51,283 bases of DNA from Haloarculaceae archaeon H-GB1-1 (GTDB lineage Archaea > Halobacteriota > Halobacteria > Halobacteriales > Haloarculaceae). Made by a program: the position numbers and the translations under genes. Below, in pieces: positions 1-8,175 of the stretch. Every line of letters starts with the position of its first letter. Within the stretch, counting starts at the first letter, position 1. The stretch covers positions 1 to 51,283 of the forward strand of contig JARUKX010000029.1 in NCBI GenBank assembly GCA_029688825.1, given 5' to 3'. The notes beneath the pieces are model-generated. The model searched no databases. It was not told the DNA's origin and saw nothing but the letters and a program-made list of their open reading frames with translations.

Positions 1-10
1 ATCCATCAGT

Positions 11-46
11 TGACATCCTCGCCCTTCAGGGCGGGGAGGATGTCAA
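11..46. repeat. Palindromic end of a TnpB-type (IS200/IS605) element
   Basis: A near-perfect palindrome: TTGACATCCTC pairs with GAGGATGTCAA around an inner CGCCC/GGGCG stem and a TTCA loop. Bases 15-46 are identical over 32 nt to 8085-8116, the hairpin just downstream of the second tnpB in this window. This copy is therefore probably the right end of a related element whose body lies left of the window, or a solo palindrome-type MITE. No transposase belonging to it is visible here. Confidence 0.6.
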
Positions 47-193
47 TGACCGACTTAGTAACCGTGGCTGGATATGACGGGACTCAGCGCTGTGGTGTGT
101 TGGTGTCAGATGCTGCCAAACACAGATCGTTGTGTGTCTGGACGCCTGGCTACCCACTGCTGAGAGCGGCCGGCCAACGGGGGTGAGGTCCAC

Positions 194-1438
194 TCATAGC
201 AGGAACGCGAACACCGGGTATGAGGCGACAATCGCCAGCGACGGCGTCAACACCCACATCGTCACGATACGTTTGGCCGCCGCCGGGTTGAAGAGACTTC
301 TCTCGTCGATATCTGCCGGTCCCTCGGCGCCGATATCTGGGATATCCGGGGTTTCGTCTGGCTTCTTGGGCGATTCCTCTTCTCGAGCAATATCCCCAAT
401 GGTCGGGCTGGCAGGAGCATCCTCAGCGCGTGAGCTGACTAATGCGCCAGTCGAGACTTCTACTTCCGGACCAGCTGGCGATGGCGTCGCCAACTCCGCC
501 AAAGTCGCTGCCCGACTCGCTCGACCCCATCCGAGTCCAATGATCGTCGAGGTCGTACTGACGGCGAGACTCGCTGGAATTCCGAAAGACGAGAGAATGG
601 TGATAACCGTTCCACCGACCACGGACACGATTAGTGAAGCGAGTATCGGTAGCTCCGTGATATCGTCTCCAACCGTTTCTAGCGTGCGACGGGCGATTGT
701 GAAACTGCCCAATCCGAAGGCCCCCACCGCGAGCAGTACGCCCTGATTGACCGTCAGCGAACCTCCGGAACCGACGAGAGGGGCAACGGCGTTCGCAGCG
801 TTCGACGCCCCAGCCGAGAACGCCATGTAACAGCCGATGATGACTACCGCGAATGACCCGACGATATCCTGCAGTGAAGCGTTCTGATTTATCGATGGCC
901 GAGGAATCACTCCCGATCGGTCGAGTTGGATGAAGTGGAGATTGAACGTCGTAAACGCGACGTACCGGTCGAGATAGGGGTAAATATAGCGGCCGACCAC
1001 GAACCCGATACTCAAACATATAAGCGGGGCGACGATCCAGGCTGAGACGATAACGAACATCAGCGCCTGATTGAGGGTGCCGGATGCAAGGCCCAATCCG
1101 ACAATGGCACCCACAGCGGTCATCGAAGTCGAGGCTGGGACGCCATAGAGATTCGATATCAACAGTGATGCGCCGGTAAAGAACAGAACGGCGACACTGG
1201 TGATGGGGGTAAACTGGGCTGCCGGCACGATACTGCTGCTCATCGTCGCGATGACGTTCCGTCCGACGGTCCACGCCCCGAGAAAGCCAAAGCCAACGAA
1301 CAACGCCCCCGCAGTTGTCTTCCGAATCAGGCGTGAGCCGACTGCAGGGCCGAATGCCACGCCCGTGGATGATCCGCCAATGTTGAACCCAACAAATACG
1401 GCGGTAAGGATACCGACGACGGCCAGGAGTGCCACCAT
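194..1438 (-). CDS. PiT-family inorganic phosphate transporter
   Basis: This 414-aa integral membrane protein matches the PiT phosphate permease family, which imports inorganic phosphate by ion symport. Two repeated PiT halves are visible: an N-terminal FNIGGSSTGVAFGPAVGSR segment and an internal AFSAGASNAANAVAPLVGSG segment, each followed by hydrophobic helices. A hydrophilic Pro/Glu-rich stretch (about residues 310-375) precedes a last membrane segment, a layout common in haloarchaea. I chose the ATG at 1438 over a longer frame to 1501 because a TATA-like box (1468-1475) would otherwise lie inside the gene. It is divergent from a UspA gene 138 bp away. PiT plus UspA is a plausible phosphate-stress pair, but that is inference. 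Confidence 0.88.
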   Translation of the reverse strand: MVALLAVVGILTAVFVGFNIGGSSTGVAFGPAVGSRLIRKTTAGALFVGFGFLGAWTVGRNVIATMSSSIVPAAQFTPITSVAVLFFTGASLLISNLYGVPASTSMTAVGAIVGLGLASGTLNQALMFVIVSAWIVAPLICLSIGFVVGRYIYPYLDRYVAFTTFNLHFIQLDRSGVIPRPSINQNASLQDIVGSFAVVIIGCYMAFSAGASNAANAVAPLVGSGGSLTVNQGVLLAVGAFGLGSFTIARRTLETVGDDITELPILASLIVSVVGGTVITILSSFGIPASLAVSTTSTIIGLGWGRASRAATLAELATPSPAGPEVEVSTGALVSSRAEDAPASPTIGDIAREEESPKKPDETPDIPDIGAEGPADIDERSLFNPAAAKRIVTMWVLTPSLAIVASYPVFAFLL

Positions 1439-1467
1439 CGTAATTGCATCAACATTGCCAGGCTCCA

Positions 1468-1475
1468 ATTTATAA
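1468..1475 (-). promoter_or_regulatory. TATA-like box of the PiT gene
   Basis: TTATAAAT on the minus strand, about 33 nt from the ATG at 1438, which implies a leader of only a few bases. It decides the start chosen for the PiT gene. Confidence 0.5.
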
Positions 1476-1575
1476 GCTCTGACATCAGGTCCGGCTGACA
1501 CCGGGTTTCAACGATGAAGTGTGGTTGGTGCGAGTCTGACCAGTGATTTATCATTCTGCCCGCCGTACTTTACCC

Positions 1576-1995
1576 ATGATTTCCCGCGTTCTTGTCCCGA
1601 TGGACGAGTCCGAGATGGCTGAACACGCACTGAAATACGCGCTTGAGGCGCATCCAGATGCGGAAATTACGGTCTTACATATCGTAGGTGAACCCTCAGC
1701 GATGATGGGAAAAGCGGTAGGACTTGCACTTGAAGACGATTTTGAGGAGGCAGTGGAGGAGCGCGCATCACAAGTCGATGAACGAGCGCATGAGATAGCG
1801 CAAACCTACGAGAAAGAGATAACCACGGACGTTGCGTGGGGGCGTCCAGCGAAAGCGATCATCAATCAAGCAGCTGATTTCGATACTGTTGTGATCGGTA
1901 GTCACGGTGGAAAGCTCGCGGACCGGTTGTTCGTAGGTAACGTTGCCGAGAAGGTGTTCCGCCACTCACCGGTTCCGGTAACTGTTGTTCGATAG
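1576..1995 (+). CDS. UspA-family universal stress protein
   Basis: A 139-aa single-domain UspA protein. It starts with the typical RVLVPMDESEMAEHALKYAL beta-alpha segment and ends with the nucleotide-binding loop GSHGG...FVGNVAEKV followed by the C-terminal strand SPVPVTVVR. The loop fits G-2X-G-9X-G, although the usual Ser/Thr after the last Gly is Asn. UspA proteins bind ATP or AMP and dimerise; the client is unknown. I chose the ATG at 1576 because MISRVLVP is the canonical N terminus, and an AT-rich box near 1543-1550 would give a leaderless transcript. It is divergent from the PiT transporter. Confidence 0.88.
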   Translation: MISRVLVPMDESEMAEHALKYALEAHPDAEITVLHIVGEPSAMMGKAVGLALEDDFEEAVEERASQVDERAHEIAQTYEKEITTDVAWGRPAKAIINQAADFDTVVIGSHGGKLADRLFVGNVAEKVFRHSPVPVTVVR

Positions 1996-2233
1996 TTCGT
2001 CTGAACTGACCGAATCAATGATCGCTATCTGGTTAGCTACCTGTGCAAGATACGCGCTGTGTATTCAGCACGACCACCGGCATATGTCTTCAAATAAGGG
2101 TTTCAACTGAAGCGGTAGAGCGGAGTCCCCTTCCTCAAGAAACGAGCGAAGCGAGTGAGTAGGGAGGGGAGGAGCGCGTTTGTTTCGGCCACAAACACCA
2201 TCCTCTAAGTAGCCACCGTACTACATTAAAACT

Positions 2234-3424
2234 GTGGCAGACGACTACGTGCGTCGGACGGCAATCACTCGCCTTTCGGTAGACGGTGAGCAACGGCAGT
2301 TGCTTGAGGAAACTATCTCCGAGTGGAAGCGTGGTTGCCAACTCGCCACCGACATGGCGTGGGGCAAATGCAATGCCAAGAGCGACGTACAACCCCTCGC
2401 CTACGACGATGTGCGCGAACACACCGGCCTCGGTAGTCAGCACGCGATTCTCGCCACCCACCAAGCCGCCCAAGCCATCACCGGCTGTATCGAACGCCGG
2501 TCCAACGGAAAGAAGGTCAGCAAACCGACTTTCACCGCACCCACGGTGAAGTACGACACTCGGACGATGACGCTGTTCGATGACGATACGGTGTCGCTCT
2601 CCACAACGGAGAGTCGCGTCCGGTGTCCGCTTGCTCTGCCTGACGCTGCTGATGGCTACCAACGACAGTTTCTCGAATCGGACGAGTGGAGTGTTACGGA
2701 AAGTACGCTCACCGCCCGTGACGGCGACTACTTCTTGCATATCGGCTTCCGCCGGCACAAGAACGACACCGAGAGAAACACCGCCGAGGACGGAACGGTT
2801 CTCGGGGTTGACCTCGGTATCGAAAACCTCGCCGTCACCAGCACCGCCTACTTTTTCAGCGGGCGAGAGTTGACCCACGACCTTCGAGAGTTTGAGAAGG
2901 TACGCGCCGGACTCCAACAAACCGGGACTCGAAGCGCCCACCTGACGCTCGAACAGTCGAGCGGGCGCGAGCTTCGATACGTCCGCGACGTACTCCACCG
3001 GACATCCAACGCTATCATAGACGAAGCACTCCGGTACGACTGTGACGTGATAGCGTTCGAGGACCTGACCCATATCCGCGACCGAACGGGTGCATCGTGG
3101 GGGCACAAGTGGGCGTTCCGAACGCTCTACGAACAGGTGGAGTACAAGGCCGAAGTCGAAGGCATCTCGGTGAAGCAAGTAGGTTCGGCGTACACGTCGA
3201 AACGGTGCGCCGAGTGTGGATTCACAGCAGACGGGAATCGCCCAACTCGAACCGAGCTCCGGTGTCAGAAATGTGGGTCGGAAGCGAACGCGGACTACAA
3301 TGCGGCGAAGAATATCGGGATGCGGTATGTCCGCCGGGGCCTACAGTCGTCTCGACGGACGGGCAATAGTCAGCTTGCCCTGAAGTCTGGAACAGTGACG
3401 TCCTCAGGTTTCGTAGAAACCTGA
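2234..3424 (+). CDS. tnpB: TnpB RNA-guided nuclease, IS605 OrfB family
   Basis: A 396-aa TnpB with an intact RuvC-like site: Asp in VLGVDLGIENL, Glu in DVIAFEDLTHI and Asp in EANADYNAAKNI. A zinc ribbon (CAECGF...CQKCGS) lies between the second and third motifs. Family knowledge says TnpB is an RNA-guided DNA endonuclease that uses an omega-RNA made from the right end of the element and supports its retention. Translation from a GTG at 2234 gives a full N-terminal domain, and an AT-rich stretch lies just upstream. The C-terminal tail runs directly into the putative omega-RNA hairpin. Confidence 0.9.
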   Translation: MADDYVRRTAITRLSVDGEQRQLLEETISEWKRGCQLATDMAWGKCNAKSDVQPLAYDDVREHTGLGSQHAILATHQAAQAITGCIERRSNGKKVSKPTFTAPTVKYDTRTMTLFDDDTVSLSTTESRVRCPLALPDAADGYQRQFLESDEWSVTESTLTARDGDYFLHIGFRRHKNDTERNTAEDGTVLGVDLGIENLAVTSTAYFFSGRELTHDLREFEKVRAGLQQTGTRSAHLTLEQSSGRELRYVRDVLHRTSNAIIDEALRYDCDVIAFEDLTHIRDRTGASWGHKWAFRTLYEQVEYKAEVEGISVKQVGSAYTSKRCAECGFTADGNRPTRTELRCQKCGSEANADYNAAKNIGMRYVRRGLQSSRRTGNSQLALKSGTVTSSGFVET

Positions 3425-3562
3425 TGGGCTGCACGAGAGCTTTGCTCTCGTGAACGCCGAAGCATGGGTTTACCACCTACCCTGACGGGTTCGAGGCCGA
3501 GTTCACGGACAAGCCCCACCCTCAACGAGCGAACCCATCAGGGTGAGCGAAGTAGGGTGGGG
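3425..3562 (+). ncRNA. Putative omega-RNA / right-end structured RNA of tnpB1
   Basis: Just after the tnpB stop codon is a perfect 9-bp hairpin, CACGAGAGC (3432-3440), TTT, GCTCTCGTG (3444-3452). The CCCCACCCT/AGGGTGGGG hairpin (3514-3562) ends the element. In TnpB systems the guide RNA scaffold overlaps the 3' part of tnpB and the right end, with the guide taken from the flank. The RNA is inferred from position and structure; its 5' end is not visible. Confidence 0.45.
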
Positions 3563-3702
3563 TAGTTGACCTGTGACGCGCGGAGCTTGACCAGTTCGAC
3601 GAGGGTGTCGTCGAGGGACGACGACGCGACGAACTCGCCGACGTCGGTCAGTCCCTCGTACGCAGTCGGGGCGATCGCTCCGTAGTCGACCTGTCGGTCC
3701 AT
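3538..3702 (-). pseudogene. Truncated carboxymuconolactone decarboxylase / AhpD-like protein
   Basis: Reading left from the ATG at 3702 gives an N terminus typical of haloarchaeal CMD-family proteins (MDRQVDYGAIAPTAYEGL, then LVELVKLRASQVN). The family similarity stops at about 3565, where the TnpB element's right end begins; the frame then ends in element DNA at 3538. The catalytic CxxC/His region that should follow is missing. It is not found left of the element either, so this is a remnant. Confidence 0.65.
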
Positions 3703-3844
3703 GTGTGCACTTCACGTGACACTCTATCACAATAGCAGTTGTGTCGACATGCTGCGTCTCGGCGGGCAGAGTCGCGTGACCGACAGCCAAACGGTCGTTT
3801 CACTCACCGGGGGGCCTTTCCGTCCCACAGGCGAACGTCGGTGC

Positions 3845-4681
3845 ATGTCTTCGCGCTCCCTCTCTCGCCGCCGCTGTCTCCAGGTCGGTGCGACGTCCCT
3901 CGTTGGACTCGGTGGCTGCCTCGCCGACGGGTCCGGCTCGAAGACTCGGTCGTCGACGGAGACGGCAGACGGCACGACCACGACGGAGCAACCGACCGAG
4001 CCCGACACGCCGACCCTCGCCTCGCTGTCGGTCGCGGATTTCGTCGTGTATCCCCTCGCGGGGACCCACCCGCACGTCCATCGGCGCGCGGACGTCCAGT
4101 ACGTCGTCGTTCGACTCGACACGTCGCTGTCGATGGACCGGGTCCGAGCGGACTGCGGCCTGCAACTCGACGGCGAGTCGATCCCGCTGGCTGAGCGGCA
4201 GCCGGTTCCCTGGGCGCACGATACCGTCGACCTGGCGTTTGCGGTCTCGAAGTCGACGGGCTACGAGGAAGGCCGCCTGTCGTTCGGCGGGACGGACCTG
4301 CGGTCGCTCGCTGCCGCGACGCTCGACCGGCTGAACAACCCGCCCGTGTTCACCGTCTCGAACGTGTCCGTCTCGCCCGACGAACTGCAGGCGGGGGCCG
4401 AGCGCGTCGCGACCGTGACGTTCGACCTGGCGAACACCGGGACCGGTCGGGGAACCTTCGGTGCCAGCCTGTCGGGGAACGTCACCTCCGGGTCGCGGAC
4501 GCTGACCGCGACGCTCGACCCTGGAACCGAGCGGTCGCTGTCCGAACCGGTCGAGGTCTGGGGACGGGACGATTCGGCCCGAGTTCGACTGGACTGGGGT
4601 GCCGACGAGTGGTCGACGACGATTCCTGTGGTCGGGACGACGACTGTCGAGGGGACGACCGCGACCCCGCCCCCGCAGTGA
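3845..4681 (+). CDS. Secreted lipoprotein of unknown function (Tat lipobox)
   Basis: A 278-aa protein with an N-terminal SRRRCLQVGATSLVGLGGC segment: a twin-arginine-type signal followed by a lipobox with Cys25 as the lipidated residue. A Thr/Glu-rich linker (about 30-60) precedes a beta-rich body. Residues of roughly 175-265 resemble a CARDB-like Ig fold often found in haloarchaeal lipoproteins (PPVFTVSNVSVSPDEL...LANTGTGRGTF). It is expected to be anchored outside the membrane. The ATG at 3845 is chosen because the longer frame adds no recognisable sequence before the signal. The function is unknown. Confidence 0.75.
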   Translation: MSSRSLSRRRCLQVGATSLVGLGGCLADGSGSKTRSSTETADGTTTTEQPTEPDTPTLASLSVADFVVYPLAGTHPHVHRRADVQYVVVRLDTSLSMDRVRADCGLQLDGESIPLAERQPVPWAHDTVDLAFAVSKSTGYEEGRLSFGGTDLRSLAAATLDRLNNPPVFTVSNVSVSPDELQAGAERVATVTFDLANTGTGRGTFGASLSGNVTSGSRTLTATLDPGTERSLSEPVEVWGRDDSARVRLDWGADEWSTTIPVVGTTTVEGTTATPPPQ

Positions 4682-4841
4682 CGGGCTGCGGCGTGTTCTC
4701 GTGGCTTTCCGAGCCTGCACTGCCGGGTCGACGTCGGTGGTGCCGTGCAGGTCGACCTGGACGTCGACGCGGTCGAACCGCCGGGCGCCCCCTCTGAACG
4801 CGTCTCGCTCGCTCCCGATAGCGTGTCGACACCTTTGATTT

Positions 4842-6146
4842 TTATTCTGGCCGACGACCCAGCGCGAGGCCGAGAAGCGAGGCGACCAGCGCGAGTCCGG
4901 CCAGGACGCCGAACAGGGCCGTCGGGGTGGCGACGGCCAGGATGGTCCCGGCGATGCCGCCGCCGAGCGCGCCGACGCCGAACACGCCGAGGTACGTGAA
5001 CCCGTAGGAGAGGCCCCGCGTGCCGGCGGGCGTGTACTCGGCCACGGTCGCCTGGTACATCGGCTGGACGAGGAAGAGGACCACGCCGAGCACCGCGCCC
5101 AGCGCCAGGAGCGGGCCGAGTCCCAGCGACGTGACCGGGACGAACAGGACCGCCAGCACCGCGAGGACGCCGAACGCGACGGCGAGGCCGTACTCGACGC
5201 GGACGCGGTCGGTGAGCTTCCCACCGACGTACTGGCCCACGACGCCGACGACGAGCAGCCCGGAGTAGAAGTAATCGCCCGGGTTGAGCGTCCGTCCGGG
5301 AGCCGAGACGCCGAGCGCGTCCCGAACCGGCGCGGGAACGAATCGGCCGACCGGCACCGGTTCGAACACCGGCAGCCGGCCCAGGAGTTCGGGCATGAAC
5401 GTCAGGACGCCGCGGTAGTACAGCCCCGAACAGACGACGATGGCGAACACGAGCAGGAACCGACCCCCGAACAGCCGTCGGGTCTCGGTCCGGAACGCCG
5501 CCAGGGAGTCGACGTCGCTGCTGGCCTTCGAGCCGCCGTCCGCGCTCGCCGCGTCGACGGCGGCCGTCTCGTCGAAGCGCGCCTGCGCCGCGTACGCCGC
5601 GGCGAACAGCGCCGGCACGCCGAGGACGAGCGCGACCGTGCGCCACTCGACGACCAGCAGCAGTATCGCGGCGACCAGCGGCCCGAGGCCGATGCCGAGG
5701 TTGCCGGCGATGCCGTGGTAGGCGAAGCCGGTGCCGCGCTCGCGAACGCCCTTGCTCAGGAGCGCGAGCCCGGCGGGGTGGTAGACGCTGGCCGCGACCC
5801 CCCAGAGCGCCAGTGCGAGCGCGACGACGACCATCCCGGGTGCGAGGCCGAGCAGGAGGTACGACGCGCCCATCCCGAGGAGACAGGCCGTGATGAGCCG
5901 TCGGGACCCGACGCGGTCGACCAGCACGCCCCCGGGCAGCGCCCCGAGGCCGAACAGGGCGTACCCGACGGTCACGACCGCGCCCACGGACGCCGTCGTC
6001 ACCGGAACTGTCGCGACGCCCAGGTCGATGACGCGGAACTGCGACAGCCACAGCGCCACGAAGATGGGGACGGTCATCTCGTAGGTGTGCACCAGCGAGT
6101 GCGCAACCATGACCAGGGCGGTTATCGAGCGGTCGTTGTGGTCCAT
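4842..6146 (-). CDS. MFS transporter
   Basis: A 434-aa major facilitator superfamily permease with about 12 hydrophobic helices. The loop 2-3 signature GGVLVDRVGSRR (motif A) and a motif-B/C-like region WGVAASVYHPAGLALLSKG are visible. The motif VYHPAG is typical of the fosmidomycin-resistance (Fsr)-like branch, so export of a small molecule is likely; the substrate is unknown. A central hydrophilic loop (about 195-225) separates the two six-helix halves. The ATG at 6146 has an AT-rich TGAATATC about 25 nt upstream, consistent with a leaderless mRNA. It converges with the lipoprotein gene 160 bp away. Confidence 0.85.
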   Translation of the reverse strand: MDHNDRSITALVMVAHSLVHTYEMTVPIFVALWLSQFRVIDLGVATVPVTTASVGAVVTVGYALFGLGALPGGVLVDRVGSRRLITACLLGMGASYLLLGLAPGMVVVALALALWGVAASVYHPAGLALLSKGVRERGTGFAYHGIAGNLGIGLGPLVAAILLLVVEWRTVALVLGVPALFAAAYAAQARFDETAAVDAASADGGSKASSDVDSLAAFRTETRRLFGGRFLLVFAIVVCSGLYYRGVLTFMPELLGRLPVFEPVPVGRFVPAPVRDALGVSAPGRTLNPGDYFYSGLLVVGVVGQYVGGKLTDRVRVEYGLAVAFGVLAVLAVLFVPVTSLGLGPLLALGAVLGVVLFLVQPMYQATVAEYTPAGTRGLSYGFTYLGVFGVGALGGGIAGTILAVATPTALFGVLAGLALVASLLGLALGRRPE

Positions 6147-6357
6147 TGACGGACCTTCCCGGCGTCTCGATATTCAGACTGTCGGCACGCGTCGCCGGCG
6201 GTCGGCGTCCGACTCGTGGGTCGGTCGTCGGAAGTAGACACGCACTCTCGTGGGGCCGGACGGCGGGTCCGTCCCGGCGACCGAGCACGTGGGGGTCTTG
6301 GACAGGCGTGAACCGGTTTGGAGGTGATGCCCGGCATCGGCGGGCGAGCGGCCTCCA

Positions 6358-6376
6358 TAGCAGTTGTTGGCAATGT
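6358..6376 (+). repeat. 19-bp inverted repeat, left copy
   Basis: TAGCAGTTGTTGGCAATGT occurs here and as its exact reverse complement at 12986-13004. The two copies face each other across 6.6 kb. Similarity continues imperfectly inward (GTGATATCATTCAG here, against GTGATGTACTTTATTCAG read inward from the right copy), which suggests ends of a mobile element or inversion sites. No target duplication is visible outside them. Confidence 0.6.
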
Positions 6377-6420
6377 GGGTGATATCATTCAGTTCGAGGG
6401 TGCCGCTGGAACGACCTCTT

Positions 6421-6588
6421 TCAGGCGGTGAACTTCAGGTAAAAATCCTTCCGAATCATATCACTGAATCCTGACAACTCTCCCTCGGGAACTTCCCCGA
6501 TTTCAAGCGACGCCGAGTCGTCAATCATGTCACCCGTGACGGTAAGGTATGATAAGACCACAGCCTCCGCTGAGTGTACTCTCTGATC
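6421..6588 (-). pseudogene. Orphan C-terminal gene fragment, unknown family
   Basis: An open frame of 55 codons with protein-like composition ends in GFSDMIRKDFYLKFTA and a TGA at 6421. It has no start codon before the in-frame stop at its 5' side except an internal ATG at 6528. It lies just inside the left 19-bp repeat and may be the tail of a gene broken by rearrangement. I do not recognise the family. Confidence 0.3.
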
Positions 6589-6776
6589 TCATTTCACCTG
6601 TGAATGTGTTCCACCGGCGCAGGCATTTGCTGATTACGGAGAATCGAGGAGAAAGCCCCGCCCTTTAGGGCGGAGATGAATCCGACAACTCCTACACAAT
6701 CCACCGCCGATGGCACGGCAGGATATTCCACGCTCAAATCCATCCCTTCAACTTTGTTTGACGACATAGGGTACGT

Positions 6777-8057
6777 ATGGCGAAACAGGTCGTCACCCGC
6801 ACCTACACTGCATCCATCAGGAACCAACAACAGGTGTCTGACGACCTCGATTCGCTCGGGTTCTCAGCCTCGAAACTCTGGAACGTCGGACGGTGGACGT
6901 GTGACCGAGTGTGGTCGGAGATTGGTCACATCCCCAGTCACACCGAACTCACGTCGTATCTCAAGAGCCACGAACGCTATGATGACCTACATTCTCAGTC
7001 AAGTCAGCGAGTCCTCCAAGAACTCGCTGAAGCGTTCACCGGCTGGTACGGCAAACGACAAAACGGGGATACGAGAACGAACCCGCCCGGCTACCGCAAA
7101 CACGGCGACGAACACCCGCGTTCTACGGTCACGTTCAAAGCCGCTGGCTTCAAACTCGACGCCCAGTACGAGAGAGTCCGACTTAGCAAAGGCTCGAACC
7201 TGAAAGAGTATTGGTCGGACTTCATCCTCTGCGAGTACCAAACTCGTCCCGACGTTGACCTCTCCACAGTGGAGAGCGTCCAACAAGTACGGGCGGTCTG
7301 GACGGGTGACGAGTGGGAAATTCAGTTTGTGTGCAAGGTCGAAATCGAGGTTTCAGAAGCTCCCGGTGAGGAGACCGTTGGTGTTGACCTTGGCATCAAC
7401 AACTTCGCCGCGCTCGCCTACGAGGATGGCCACAGCGAACTGTACCCGCTGAACTGTCTGAAGGAAGACGACTACTACTTCAGCAAACGGATTGCTCGCT
7501 GTGATGATTCGGACTCCGAACAGGCCACGCGGTTGAACCAGAAGAAGTCGGCTCGCCGCACCCACTACTTTCACACACTCTCGAAACACATCGTCCAGCG
7601 GTGTGTTGACGAGGGAATTGGAACGATTGTGGTGGGCGACCTCTCTGGTATCCGCAAAGACGAGGAGAACGGTGATGCGAAGAACTGGGGTTGGCACGGC
7701 AACCTCGACCTGCATTCGTGGGCATTCGACCGCTTCACCTCGATGCTTGAGTACAAGGCCGAGATGGAATGCATCACGGTCGAACAAGTATCTGAGCGGG
7801 ACACGTCGAAGTCGTGTTCGTGCTGTGGTCGGAAGCGTGACGCGAACCGTGTGGAACGAGGGTTGTACGTGTGTGATGAGTGCGGTACGGTGGCGAACGC
7901 GGACGTAAACGGTGCTGAGAACATTCGACAGAAAGTATCTCCGAGTCTCGCCTGTGATGGGGGAGATAGGAGTAACGGCTGGTTGGCACAGCCATCGGTG
8001 TACCTGTTCGATTCAGAGAGCGGATGCTTCGCACCGCGAGAACAGGTCACATCGTAA
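6777..8057 (+). CDS. tnpB: TnpB-like protein, haloarchaeal subfamily with altered RuvC-II motif
   Basis: A 426-aa IS605 OrfB/TnpB protein. RuvC-I is ETVGVDLGINNF, RuvC-III is VANADVNGAENI, and the zinc ribbon is CSCCGR...CDECGT. In RuvC-II the usual Glu-Asp-Leu is Gly-Asp-Leu (IGTIVVGDLSGI), so the canonical catalytic Glu is absent. The same form is, to my knowledge, common in haloarchaeal relatives, and the neighbouring Asp might substitute. Activity is therefore uncertain: it may be an RNA-guided nuclease or a binding-only derivative. The ATG at 6777 follows an AT-rich promoter-like stretch. Confidence 0.88.
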   Translation: MAKQVVTRTYTASIRNQQQVSDDLDSLGFSASKLWNVGRWTCDRVWSEIGHIPSHTELTSYLKSHERYDDLHSQSSQRVLQELAEAFTGWYGKRQNGDTRTNPPGYRKHGDEHPRSTVTFKAAGFKLDAQYERVRLSKGSNLKEYWSDFILCEYQTRPDVDLSTVESVQQVRAVWTGDEWEIQFVCKVEIEVSEAPGEETVGVDLGINNFAALAYEDGHSELYPLNCLKEDDYYFSKRIARCDDSDSEQATRLNQKKSARRTHYFHTLSKHIVQRCVDEGIGTIVVGDLSGIRKDEENGDAKNWGWHGNLDLHSWAFDRFTSMLEYKAEMECITVEQVSERDTSKSCSCCGRKRDANRVERGLYVCDECGTVANADVNGAENIRQKVSPSLACDGGDRSNGWLAQPSVYLFDSESGCFAPREQVTS

Positions 8058-8084
8058 ACCACAATATCCCAACGGCGGTCGGGA

Positions 8085-8116
8085 ATCCTCGCCCTTCAGG
8101 GCGGGGAGGATGTCAA
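8085..8116 (+). ncRNA. Right-end hairpin / likely 3' end of tnpB2 omega-RNA
   Basis: A strong stem with a TTCA loop, 27 nt after the tnpB2 stop codon. It is identical over 32 nt to 15-46. By analogy with characterised TnpB elements this right-end structure would form the 3' scaffold of the guide RNA; here that is inference from position. Confidence 0.45.
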
Positions 8117-8144
8117 CGTATAGTACCTAAACAGTTGGAGTGGG

Positions 8145-8151
8145 ATTATAT
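8145..8151 (+). promoter_or_regulatory. TATA-like box upstream of the HemAT gene
   Basis: ATTATAT lies about 28 nt upstream of the ATG at 8176, in the short gap after the TnpB element, so the transducer and kinase can be transcribed from their own promoter. Confidence 0.5.
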
Positions 8152-8175
8152 GTGTGATAGAGATAAAGCGAACGT

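Larger units (their letters stand above)
2120..3570 (+). mobile_element. TnpB-only IS200/IS605-type (IS1341-like) element
   Basis: The element holds a complete tnpB and no tnpA. Both ends carry related subterminal hairpins. On the left, CCCC...GGGG arms (2127-2169) enclose an ACGAGCGAAGCGAG core. On the right, CCCCACCCT/AGGGTGGGG arms (3514-3522 and 3554-3562) enclose ACGAGCGAA and GAGCGAAG. As in this family there are no terminal inverted repeats and no target duplication. The right end interrupts a carboxymuconolactone decarboxylase-like gene (3538-3702), but the rest of that gene is not on the left side. The exact cleavage points are estimates. Without tnpA it would need a partner transposase to move. 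Confidence 0.75.
6147..6776. other. Gene-poor stretch between the MFS gene and tnpB2
   Basis: About 210 bp of upstream DNA of the MFS gene is followed by one copy of the 19-bp inverted repeat (6358-6376), an orphan reading-frame fragment on the minus strand (6421-6588) and the left-end hairpin of the second TnpB element (6658-6673). I see no complete gene. Confidence 0.6.
6650..8117 (+). mobile_element. Second TnpB-only IS200/IS605-type element
   Basis: The left end is marked by the hairpin CCGCCC-TTTA-GGGCGG (6658-6673). The right end is marked by the hairpin at 8085-8116, whose sequence is repeated at 15-46. In between is one tnpB and no tnpA. The element belongs to a different subfamily from the first one: the proteins and hairpins are dissimilar. 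Boundaries are approximate. Confidence 0.7.

Noticed and set aside
4261-6288. 675-codon minus-strand frame across the lipoprotein and MFS genes
   Set aside because: Arg-rich alternative frame of the MFS gene that also runs antisense through the lipoprotein gene.
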